A stretch of 7,326 bases of DNA from DATFGK01 sp046712825. GTDB lineage: Bacteria > Actinomycetota > AC-67. The position numbers and the translations under genes are program-made. The notes under the pieces were generated by a model. That model made no database searches, was not told where the DNA came from, and saw only the letters and a program-made list of their open reading frames with translations. The stretch covers positions 1 through 7,326 of the forward strand of contig JBKKCR010000151.1 in assembly GCA_046712825.1 (NCBI GenBank), given 5' to 3'. Of this stretch, positions 1 through 7,326 are shown in pieces; the stretch's first letter is position 1, and the number at the start of each line of letters is the position of its first letter.

Positions 1-1047
1 CGCGTCCGATCCGACGGGCCGCTTCGTCGAGGTCGAGGCCGGCCACCAGACGCAGCCGAAGCTGCAGCCACTCGTCGTGCCGGGCTGCCTCGGAGAGGCG
101 CTCCTCCCCCGCCTGCGCGTCCGGAGCCCGCTCGATGTAGGTGCGCGGCACCTTTTCGTTCCACACCCGTACGGCGTCGAGATGCCCGTGCGCCCCAGCG
201 CCGAGCCCGGCATATTCGCCTTGGGTCCAGTACACGAGGTTGTGCCGGCACGCGCGGCCGGGCTTCGCCCAGTTCGAGATCTCGTAGTGCTCGTACCCCG
301 CGCCGGCGAGCAGATCCAAGGCCAGCTCGTACTTCGCCGCTTGGTCGTCGTCGTCCGGCGACGGCATGCGTCCGGCGGCGACGTCGGCGCCGAAAGCGGT
401 CCCCTCCTCGATCGTGAGCGCGTATGCGCTCAGGTGTTCGGGGCCGAGTGCTATCGCCTTGTCCAGCGAGGCACGCCAGTCGTCGAGGCTCTCGCCCGGC
501 GTGCCGTAGATGAGGTCGAGGTTGAGGTTGTCGAACGCGGCGGCGCGCGCTTCGCGCACGGCGCCCTCCGTTCGTTCCGCCGTGTGCGCGCGGCCGAGGG
601 TGGCCAGCACGTCGGCGCGGAACGACTGCGCCCCGAACGAGATACGGTTCACGCCGGCGTCACGGAACCCGCGCAGCCGCTCGACGTCGACCGTTTCCGG
701 GTTGGCCTCGATCGTCACCTCCGCGTCGCCGCTCACGCGGAACGTCGCGCGCAGCCCGTCGAGCAGTCTCCGCATCAGCGTGGGGTCGAGCAGCGATGGC
801 GTGCCGCCGCCGATGAAGATCGAGCCGGTTTCGCGCGCTCCTGCGCGCTCCGCCCACGAGCCCACTTCCCGCAGAAGAGCGTCCACGTACTCGGGCGCGG
901 TGTCCTCGATCCCGACGTAGGTGTTGAAGTCGCAGTACGGGCAACGCGAGATGCAGAACGGGATGTGGACGTAGATGCCGAACGCCGGCGCGAGGTGCAG
1001 CACATCGGCGCGCGGCTCGAGCAGCTCGACGGCCGGGGAGACCGCGG

Positions 1048-1051
<4 letters not shown>
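1..1051 (-). CDS. hemW: HemW, radical-SAM heme chaperone (formerly annotated HemN-like), C-terminus cut by window edge
   Basis: My own translation of the minus strand from a GTG at 1051-1049 stays open to the window edge and gives 350 residues; the family is usually about 380-400, so some 30-50 C-terminal residues are missing. After a non-conserved extension of about 24 residues comes YVHIPFC with the cluster cysteines C33, C37 and C40 (C-x3-C-x2-C) followed directly by DF. The absence of the extra cysteine found in true coproporphyrinogen dehydrogenases marks HemW. Further family motifs are GGGTP at 81-85 (SAM binding), the ISFGAQSF segment, the CRHNLVYW segment at 268-275 and GAGAH soon after. 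The known role of the family is heme binding and delivery to haem proteins in the cytoplasm or at the membrane, using a [4Fe-4S] cluster. The GTG start overlaps the lepA stop by four bases and has a GGGGG-type ribosome site, so translational coupling with lepA is likely. A second in-frame GTG at codon 17 would also leave the core intact. Confidence 0.94.
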
Positions 1052-2883
<1,832 letters not shown>

Positions 2884-2891
2884 GAGCGAAG

Positions 2892-2897
2892 AGCATA
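2892..2897 (-). promoter_or_regulatory. Candidate -10 element for a leaderless lepA transcript
   Basis: The minus strand reads TATGCT, fitting TAnnnT, with exactly eight bases to the lepA ATG at 2883. That would place the transcription start at or beside the A of the ATG. No Shine-Dalgarno is present in this gap and no clear -35 can be seen; the upstream part is GC-rich and contains an imperfect six-pair inverted repeat at 2904-2918 with no T tract. The 57-base gap after the kinase stop is long enough for a promoter but does not exclude read-through from the kinase gene. Confidence 0.42.
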
Positions 2898-2940
2898 TCG
2901 CCAGGCACCCACGGCGCCCGGCGGGCCGCGAAGGTTCGGC

Positions 2941-4644
2941 TTATCCGCCGAGGAACTGGTCGAGCACCTCGAGGAGCTTGGCGACGCTGATCGGCTTGGT
3001 GAGATACCGCGCCGCGCCCGCGGCGAGCAGCTCCTCGAGCTGGCGCATGGTGGCGTCCGCGGTGAGGATCACGACCGGGATCCCCCGGGTGGCCTCGTCG
3101 GCCCGGAGGCGCCGGAGCACCTCGGCCCCGTCGATGTCGGGAAGATGGAGGTCGAGAAGGATGAGATCCGGGTGATGCTCGCGGGCGAGGTCGAGGCCGA
3201 CGCCTCCGAGCATCGCCGAGATGAGGCGCGCCCCGGGCCGCCGCCGCATGACCTCCTCGACGAGCTGAACGTTGGCGACGACGTCCTCGATATAGAGCAC
3301 GCATGGGGACCCGGTGTAGGGTCGGACCGACGCGACCTGCCCGGTCCCTCGCTCTTCCTCGATCAGCAATGCAGGCTGTGTGAGCGGCAGCTCGATCCAG
3401 AAGGTCGACCCTTCGCCGACGGAGCTGTGCACGCCCATCGCGCCGCCCATCGCCTCGATCAGAGTCCGCGACAGCGCCAGTCCCAGGCCGGTGCCCTCGA
3501 TGCCGAGGCTCGGTGCGCTCAGGCGCTCGAACGGGGTGAACAGCCTGGCGAGTGATTCGGAGGAGAGGCCTATGCCGGTATCGGAGATCGAGATGCGGAT
3601 CCGCTCCTCTCCGATGTGCTCGACCTCGAGGACGACGCGTCCGTCGGGCAGGTTGTACTTGATGGCATTCGAGAGAAGATTTATGCACGCCTGCTTCAGG
3701 CGCTGGGGATCGGCCGAGACGTACAGGGCCTTGGCGGGGCCGAGCTCGATGTCCATCGTTAGGCCCCGGGCATCGGCCAACGGCCGGATCAGCTCGGTGG
3801 TCTCCTCGAGGATCTGCGCCAGCCCGACGGGGCCCACCGACATCGAGAGGTGACCCGATTCGATGCGCGCGATGTCGAGCACCTCATCGAGCAGCAGCAG
3901 GAGGTGCTTGCCGGCTCGGCGTATGGGCGAGACGAACCGCTTCTCGTCCTCGCCGATCGGGCTCATCTCGAGCAGCTCGCTGAACCCGAGGATCGCGGTC
4001 AGCGGCGTACGGAGCTCGTGGCTCACCCGGGAGAGGAACTCGCTCTTCGCGTTGCTCGCCGCTTCGAGCCTCTTGTTGAGCTCCCGCAGTTCCTGCGACC
4101 GCGCGAAGATCTCCCGCTCCATCGTCGTGCTCCGTTCCCGAAGCTCGGCGGTCAGCTCTGCCTGCTCGGCGCCGCGACGCTGAAGCAGGACGTAATCCGT
4201 TACGTCTTCGACGCGGTGGATGATGTACGCGAGGCGGCCGTCGTCGTCGATGACCGGAGCGTTGAGCGGGCTCCAGAAGCGTTCCTCGAAACCTCCGCCT
4301 TCCTCCGCAGGACGCCGGATGTCGTATCGCTGAACCGCCATCGTGCCGGCGACGAGGTGCGTGCGGACGCGCTCCAGCGAGTCGCGCAGGTTGCTCACGC
4401 CGGTGGCCTCGGCGTCGTCGGGGTTGTCGGGGAAGACATCGAAGATCCCCCTCCCGATGATGTCGTCCCTCTTCGTCATCGTCGCGGCGAGGTACGCATC
4501 GTTCACCGCGACGATCGTGAGGTTCGGATCCAGCACCAGATACGAGCCGGGGGCGCCGTCGAACAAGCGCCGGAAGTCCGGCTCGTTGCCGTTCCGGTCC
4601 GCGGAGGGCCCGCGTCCGGAACCGTCCTTCGCCGGGGCACTCAT
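2941..4644 (-). CDS. Soluble PAS-domain hybrid sensor histidine kinase with C-terminal receiver domain
   Basis: The product has 567 residues with four modules. A PAS domain of the PAS_4/PAS_9 type spans about 23-150 and includes a YDIRRP...GGGFEERFWSPLNAPV stretch. A coiled-coil linker covers about 155-200. The HisKA dimerisation domain carries the SHELRTP H-box with phospho-acceptor His209. The HATPase_c domain has Asn322/Asn326 (N box), DTGIG at 355-359 (G1), an F box around 369-373 and GTGLG at 384-388 (G2). The receiver domain covers about 447-565, with acidic pair Glu453/Asp454, phospho-acceptor Asp498 in LILLDLHLPDIDG, Thr528 and Lys550 followed by Pro. All catalytic positions look intact, so it should autophosphorylate and pass phosphate to its own receiver. 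There is no signal peptide, transmembrane segment, HPt or DNA-binding domain, so it is probably cytosolic and signals through unlinked partners. The signal is unknown. The ATG at 4644 lacks a Shine-Dalgarno. It stands between rpsT and lepA, normally near neighbours. Confidence 0.95.
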   Translation of the reverse strand: MSAPAKDGSGRGPSADRNGNEPDFRRLFDGAPGSYLVLDPNLTIVAVNDAYLAATMTKRDDIIGRGIFDVFPDNPDDAEATGVSNLRDSLERVRTHLVAGTMAVQRYDIRRPAEEGGGFEERFWSPLNAPVIDDDGRLAYIIHRVEDVTDYVLLQRRGAEQAELTAELRERSTTMEREIFARSQELRELNKRLEAASNAKSEFLSRVSHELRTPLTAILGFSELLEMSPIGEDEKRFVSPIRRAGKHLLLLLDEVLDIARIESGHLSMSVGPVGLAQILEETTELIRPLADARGLTMDIELGPAKALYVSADPQRLKQACINLLSNAIKYNLPDGRVVLEVEHIGEERIRISISDTGIGLSSESLARLFTPFERLSAPSLGIEGTGLGLALSRTLIEAMGGAMGVHSSVGEGSTFWIELPLTQPALLIEEERGTGQVASVRPYTGSPCVLYIEDVVANVQLVEEVMRRRPGARLISAMLGGVGLDLAREHHPDLILLDLHLPDIDGAEVLRRLRADEATRGIPVVILTADATMRQLEELLAAGAARYLTKPISVAKLLEVLDQFLGG

Positions 4645-4651
4645 GACTCAG

Positions 4652-4660
4652 ATCATGGTA
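4652..4660 (-). promoter_or_regulatory. Candidate -10 region for the histidine kinase gene
   Basis: On the minus strand, two overlapping hexamers could serve. CATGAT (4657-4652) lies seven bases before the ATG and resembles the rpsT element TATGAT. TACCAT (4660-4655) fits TAnnnT better but lies ten bases away. There is no Shine-Dalgarno before the ATG and no in-frame upstream start, because the upstream ATG at 4656-4654 runs straight into a TGA. No convincing -35 is visible. Confidence 0.3.
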
Positions 4661-4684
4661 CCCGCGCTCGCCTCGCTATCCGGG

Positions 4685-4747
4685 AGGGGTCGGCGATGGC
4701 CCGACCCTTGGAACGGCCCAGCATGGCCGCCCGATCAGGCCGCTGAT
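4685..4747. repeat. Three consecutive inverted repeats in the divergent kinase/rpsT intergenic region
   Basis: First repeat: GGGTCGG at 4687-4693 and CCGACCC at 4701-4707, a perfect seven-pair match with a seven-base loop, extendable in RNA by a G-U and an A-U pair to 4685-4709. Second: CGGCC at 4714-4718 with GGCCG at 4725-4729, loop of six. Third: ATCAG at 4734-4738 with CTGAT at 4743-4747, loop of four, whose last base is the first base of the rpsT -10-like hexamer. They fill most of the interval from 38 bases before the kinase ATG to 14 bases before the rpsT start. They could be regulator binding sites shared by the two promoters or, if rpsT has a longer transcript, hairpins of a 5' leader. 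Short GC-rich repeats also arise by chance at this composition; only the first is individually notable. Confidence 0.5.
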
Positions 4748-4752
4748 ATGAT
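4747..4752 (+). promoter_or_regulatory. Candidate -10 element for a leaderless rpsT transcript
   Basis: TATGAT matches five of six positions of the TATAAT consensus and ends eight bases before the GTG of rpsT. There is no Shine-Dalgarno between it and the start. The same arrangement, TATGnT then eight bases then the start codon, occurs before lepA. No -35 is evident at 16-18 bases upstream; a TTGGAA at 4708-4713 is too far away. Confidence 0.5.
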
Positions 4753-4760
4753 CGCGCGCC

Positions 4761-5027
4761 GTGGCTAACATCAAGAGTCAGATCAAGCGCATCCGGACGA
4801 ACGAGCGCGCCCGCGTTCGCAACGTGTCGACGCGCTCCAAGCTGCGCACGCAGGCCCGCCGGTTCCAGGAGGCCGTCAAGGCCGGGGACCGGGACAAGGC
4901 CCAGGTCGCCTTGCGTGAAGCCTGCCGGGCCTACGACAAGGCCGCCGCCGACGGCGTGATCCACAAGAACAACGCGGCGAACCACAAGGCCAAGCTCTCC
5001 AAGGCCTTCAACGCGATCGCGAGCTAG
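4761..5027 (+). CDS. rpsT: 30S ribosomal protein S20
   Basis: This is an 88-residue, strongly basic protein of the normal S20 length. It begins MANIKSQIKRIRTNERARVRN, the characteristic S20 start, and carries the C-terminal KNNAANHKAKLSKAFN segment that corresponds to the conserved IHKN/TAA-K-LxK part of the family. S20 is an all-helical primary binder of 16S rRNA in the body of the small subunit. The start is GTG; the second codon Ala and the family N-terminus fix it. The gene is the only one on the plus strand, divergent from the kinase and convergent with holA, the orientation I know for S20 next to holA in actinobacteria. No Shine-Dalgarno precedes it. S20 is known to control its own synthesis in Escherichia coli; whether it does so here cannot be read from the sequence. 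Confidence 0.98.
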   Translation: MANIKSQIKRIRTNERARVRNVSTRSKLRTQARRFQEAVKAGDRDKAQVALREACRAYDKAAADGVIHKNNAANHKAKLSKAFNAIAS

Positions 5028-5048
5028 ACCGCTCCCGACCTCGCTCTA

Positions 5049-5062
5049 GCGGCACTTGCCGC
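5049..5062 (+). terminator. Weak hairpin just downstream of rpsT
   Basis: GCGGCA at 5049-5054 pairs with TGCCGC at 5057-5062; five pairs are sterically usable with a four-base ACTT loop. It starts 22 bases after the rpsT stop and is followed only by CTT, not a T tract. Intrinsic termination is possible but unproven. High-GC actinobacteria often lack a clear T tract. Confidence 0.3.
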
Positions 5063-5094
5063 CTTCGAGGTGTTTCCGGAGCCGAGCCAGACGC

Positions 5095-5141
5095 CCGTCC
5101 CAGTCACCGCCCACGGCGGCGCCGTCGCCGAACGGGGACGG
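5095..5141. terminator. Nested inverted repeat between convergent rpsT and holA, possible bidirectional terminator
   Basis: CCGTCCC at 5095-5101 is the exact reverse complement of GGGACGG at 5135-5141. The 33 bases between them contain an inner stem ACGGC/GCCGT with a three-base loop, around 5112-5124. It lies in the gap between two converging genes and only six bases after the holA stop (reading the minus strand), so it could stop transcription from either side. Neither side has a T tract, so this is a structural suggestion only. Confidence 0.35.
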
Positions 5142-5147
5142 AACGGC

Positions 5148-6089
5148 TTAGACGCGCGAAGCGCGCGCCGGCCCGGCGATCTCGTCGACGAGGAACTCGA
5201 GCACCAGAGGGTCGTCGGCCTCGCTCTTGAGCGCGAGGTCGGCGTCGGCGGCGAGCCGGTAAGCGACGCGGATCTCATCCGGCGTGAAGTTGCGGGCTCG
5301 GCGCATCGCGCGCTTGACCCTCCCCTCCTTGATCCCGAGCTCCTTGGCGACCGCGGCCGCCGATCTGCGCTCCCCGCCCGACAGCACCGCGAGGATGCGC
5401 AGCTGATTCGCGACGGTCGCGAGGATCACCAGCGGATGCTCGCCGTGATTAACCAGAGCGCGCAGGCGCCTCAGCGCCTGCGCGCGGTCGCGGTCGAAGA
5501 GTGCATCGACGAACTCGTGCAGCTTGGACTCGATCCCGCGGAACTGCATCGCCACGGCGGCCGCGTCGATCATCGCGCCGTCTGGGAGTGACGTCGCGAG
5601 CTGCTCGACGGCGCTCGCCAGCTCGCGGAGGTCGGTTCCGAGAGCCTCGACCAGCGCCTTGCCGGCGTCCGGCGTCATCCGCTTGCCCAGCGCCTTGGCG
5701 CGCTTCACTACCCATCCCGGCGTCTCCCAGGGCGGGACGTTGTCGGGCGTGCGGACCTCGGCGTTGTCGCCGAGCGCTTTCACGAGCCGCTTCGTGCCGG
5801 CGGGCGTCCCCGACATGAGCACCAGCCGGACGTCCGGCTGCGGATCGGCTGCCCAGCGAGACATCACGGCGAGTGCCGGCTCCTTGGCCTCGTCGGCGTC
5901 GGGCACGATGACGAGCTTGCCGGCGTCGAACAACGACATGGTCTCGAGCGCGTTGGCGAGCGCGGCGGCCTCGGCCGCGGGGATCTCCTCCTCCGCGAAC
6001 CCACGCTCACGCGCCTTCGCGCGCAGCGGCCCGAGCTCGAGGTCGGCGAGGAAGTCGTCGGAGGCGGCGATGATGCGAACGGACTTCAC
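5148..6089 (-). CDS. holA: DNA polymerase III delta subunit (clamp-loader subunit HolA)
   Basis: The product has 313 residues, near the usual 310-340. It shows the layout of actinobacterial HolA. The N-terminal part resembles an AAA+ fold without a functional P-loop. Around residues 53-65 is the FDAGKLVIVPDADEAK segment, typical of the family (it normally reads SLF...RLVVV). The C-terminal collar part contains ALRRLRALVNHGEHPLVILATVANQLRIL, the most diagnostic stretch, followed by a basic KEGRVKRAMRRARNF segment. The delta subunit opens the beta sliding clamp within the clamp loader during chromosome replication. The start is GTG at 6089. An AGGA at 6102-6099 overlaps the comEC stop, with nine bases of spacing, and comEC ends just 11 bases upstream, so the two are probably co-transcribed. 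Identity rests on overall family resemblance and on the comEC-holA-rpsT context, because delta subunits are divergent and have no catalytic motif. Confidence 0.93.
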   Translation of the reverse strand: MKSVRIIAASDDFLADLELGPLRAKARERGFAEEEIPAAEAAALANALETMSLFDAGKLVIVPDADEAKEPALAVMSRWAADPQPDVRLVLMSGTPAGTKRLVKALGDNAEVRTPDNVPPWETPGWVVKRAKALGKRMTPDAGKALVEALGTDLRELASAVEQLATSLPDGAMIDAAAVAMQFRGIESKLHEFVDALFDRDRAQALRRLRALVNHGEHPLVILATVANQLRILAVLSGGERRSAAAVAKELGIKEGRVKRAMRRARNFTPDEIRVAYRLAADADLALKSEADDPLVLEFLVDEIAGPARASRV

Positions 6090-6098
6090 GGGATCGAA

Positions 6099-6102
6099 TC
6101 CT
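6099..6102 (-). promoter_or_regulatory. Ribosome-binding site for holA
   Basis: The minus strand reads AGGA, nine bases before the GTG at 6089, and shares its AG with the TAG stop of comEC. It supports the GTG start and suggests that ribosomes finishing comEC can reinitiate on holA. Confidence 0.5.
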
Positions 6103-7326
6103 ACGCCGCAGTGCGTGCGGGATGCTCCTCCCGGATCTCGGCGGCGCCGTTCGCCGCGAGCCCGACGCTCACGTCGCCGGACAGATCGGTGCGGAGCACG
6201 CGGATCCGCGCCATGGCGAGCGCGGCCAGCGTCTCGCCCGATGGGTGGCCGAAATCATTCCGACCCACCGAGATCACGGCGATACGCGCGCCACCTGCAG
6301 CGAAGAAGCCCGGCACCATCCGCTTCGAGCCGTGATGCGGAACGGTCATCACCGGGCAGCGCAGCTGGTCGGGCCGCTCCAGGAGGACCTCCTGACCGTC
6401 CTCCTGAACCTCGCCCGACATCAGCAGGCAGGTCGAGCCGTAGCGGATCCGCATCGTGATCGAGTTGTTGTTCAGATCCGAGTCGGTCCCGGTGAACAAC
6501 GGGTCGCGCGGCCCGAGGATGTCGATCTCCGCCTCGCCGAGCGCGTAGCGCGCCCCGCGGCGCACCACCTCGATGGGGATGCCGCGCTCACGGGCGGCCT
6601 CACGGAGCGCCGGCAGCGCCGCGATCTCCGCCTCGAGGCCCGGCTCGATCACGCGGCCGACCGGGATCGAGGCGATCACGGACGGGAGACCCTCGACGTG
6701 ATCGGCGTGCGGATGGGACAGGACCAGCAGATCGATCTTACGCACGCCGAGCGTCCGGAGCTTCGCGAGGATGACGTGCTCGTCGGGCCCGGCGTCGACG
6801 AGCATCGTTGCGCCGCTCGGCGTCCGCACCAGCCACGCGTCCCCCTGTCCGACGTCGATCGCGGTGAGCACCATGCCTGAGGGCGGCGGCGGTCCGAGGG
6901 CGCTCGCCCACGCGGTGGTCGCGACCAGGAACGCGACCGCGAGCAGGATCGGGGCACCGCGGAGATGCCTGACCCGCAAGGCCACCAGAGGGAGGACGGT
7001 CAGGACCATGATCACCACGGCGCCGATGACGCCTCCCGGCAGGCCGATCGAGGCGTTCGGAACGCGTGAGAACGTGGCCGCGACCGCCGAGATCCAGGCG
7101 AGCGCCGGCCGCGCGGCGGTCGCAAGGGCGACCCCGGCCGGCTCGTGGATCGCCCCGGCGGCCGCGGCCGCGAAGCCGAGCACGGTGGCCGGTGCGACGG
7201 CCGGGACCGCAAGCACGTTGGCAGGCAACGACGCGACCGAGAACTGGTGGAACTGCATCGCGAGCAGCGGCGCGACGGCGAGCTGTGCCCCGAGCGTCAC
7301 CCCGAGCACCGCTCCCAACCCCCCGC
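6101..7326 (-). CDS. comEC: ComEC/Rec2 DNA uptake channel, C-terminal part (N-terminus beyond the window)
   Basis: The frame is open to the right edge; the TTG at 7318-7316 is almost certainly internal, since full ComEC proteins have about 700-800 residues and only about 408 are here. Numbering from that TTG, the end of the Competence domain holds about five hydrophobic segments (near 1-22, 33-56, 63-81, 97-115 and 121-139). A metallo-beta-lactamase domain follows: DVGQGD at 155-160, the metal-binding HPHADH at 202-207, LNNNSI at 282-287, PHHGS at 327-331 and GHPS at 357-360. ComEC forms the inner-membrane pore that takes up single-stranded DNA in transformation; the metallo-beta-lactamase domain is thought to be an exonuclease that degrades the other strand. 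The usual TGD before the C-terminal part reads SGE (Glu303), a conservative change at a possible metal ligand. The protein ends EEHPARTAA with TAG at 6103-6101, 11 bases before holA. Other late-competence genes may lie further upstream on this strand, outside the window. Confidence 0.95.
   Translation of the reverse strand, partial: GGLGAVLGVTLGAQLAVAPLLAMQFHQFSVASLPANVLAVPAVAPATVLGFAAAAAGAIHEPAGVALATAARPALAWISAVAATFSRVPNASIGLPGGVIGAVVIMVLTVLPLVALRVRHLRGAPILLAVAFLVATTAWASALGPPPPSGMVLTAIDVGQGDAWLVRTPSGATMLVDAGPDEHVILAKLRTLGVRKIDLLVLSHPHADHVEGLPSVIASIPVGRVIEPGLEAEIAALPALREAARERGIPIEVVRRGARYALGEAEIDILGPRDPLFTGTDSDLNNNSITMRIRYGSTCLLMSGEVQEDGQEVLLERPDQLRCPVMTVPHHGSKRMVPGFFAAGGARIAVISVGRNDFGHPSGETLAALAMARIRVLRTDLSGDVSVGLAANGAAEIREEHPARTAA

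Noticed and set aside
2904..2918. Short inverted repeat (GGCACC/GGCGCC with one wobble pair) between the kinase and lepA, considered as a terminator
   Set aside because: It has a three-base loop and no T tract and sits just upstream of the candidate lepA -10. At this GC content such a repeat is expected by chance.
3850..4746. Plus-strand open frames antisense to the kinase, reaching towards rpsT
   Set aside because: The composition is typical of antisense shadows, the frames overlap the well-supported PAS and HisKA coding sequence, and no start signal is visible.
4653..4985. A 110-codon minus-strand frame antisense to rpsT that could look like a small gene
   Set aside because: It overlaps most of the clear S20 gene and the divergent promoter region, lacks a ribosome site and resembles no family.

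Overview
This is a GC-rich chromosomal segment (roughly two thirds G+C by eye). It most likely comes from an actinobacterium (Actinomycetota), probably an uncultured lineage. The evidence is the gene set and order comEC-holA-rpsT-lepA-hemW, with rpsT pointing against its neighbours. I recognise this block from actinobacterial genomes. GTG starts and apparently leaderless gene starts fit the same assignment. I cannot name a genus.

Layout, left to right on the + strand: the 3'-truncated hemW (radical-SAM heme chaperone, minus) at 1-1051; lepA (elongation factor 4, minus) at 1048-2883; a soluble PAS hybrid sensor histidine kinase (minus) at 2941-4644; a 116-base divergent intergenic region rich in inverted repeats; rpsT (ribosomal protein S20, plus) at 4761-5027; a 120-base convergent intergenic region with a nested inverted repeat; holA (DNA polymerase III delta subunit, minus) at 5148-6089; and the C-terminal part of comEC (DNA uptake channel with metallo-beta-lactamase domain, minus), running off the right edge at 6101-7326.

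Functionally this is mostly housekeeping. comEC and holA form one tightly spaced minus-strand unit (11 bases apart). lepA and hemW form another (4-base stop/start overlap), possibly fed also by read-through from the histidine kinase 57 bases upstream of lepA. The kinase is the one accessory-looking gene in an otherwise conserved block. It is a complete kinase with PAS, HisKA, HATPase and receiver modules and all expected catalytic residues, but no membrane segment and no output domain.

Genes inside the two operons (hemW, holA) have recognisable ribosome-binding sites. The three genes that begin transcription units (rpsT, lepA, the kinase) have none and instead carry a -10-like hexamer 7 to 8 bases before the start codon, the spacing expected for leaderless mRNAs. 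No mobile element, CRISPR array, tRNA or rRNA is visible. No intergenic stretch exceeds 300 bases. I do not see a previously undescribed system. The best leads are the leaderless-type starts, the three consecutive inverted repeats upstream of rpsT, and the placement of the kinase.
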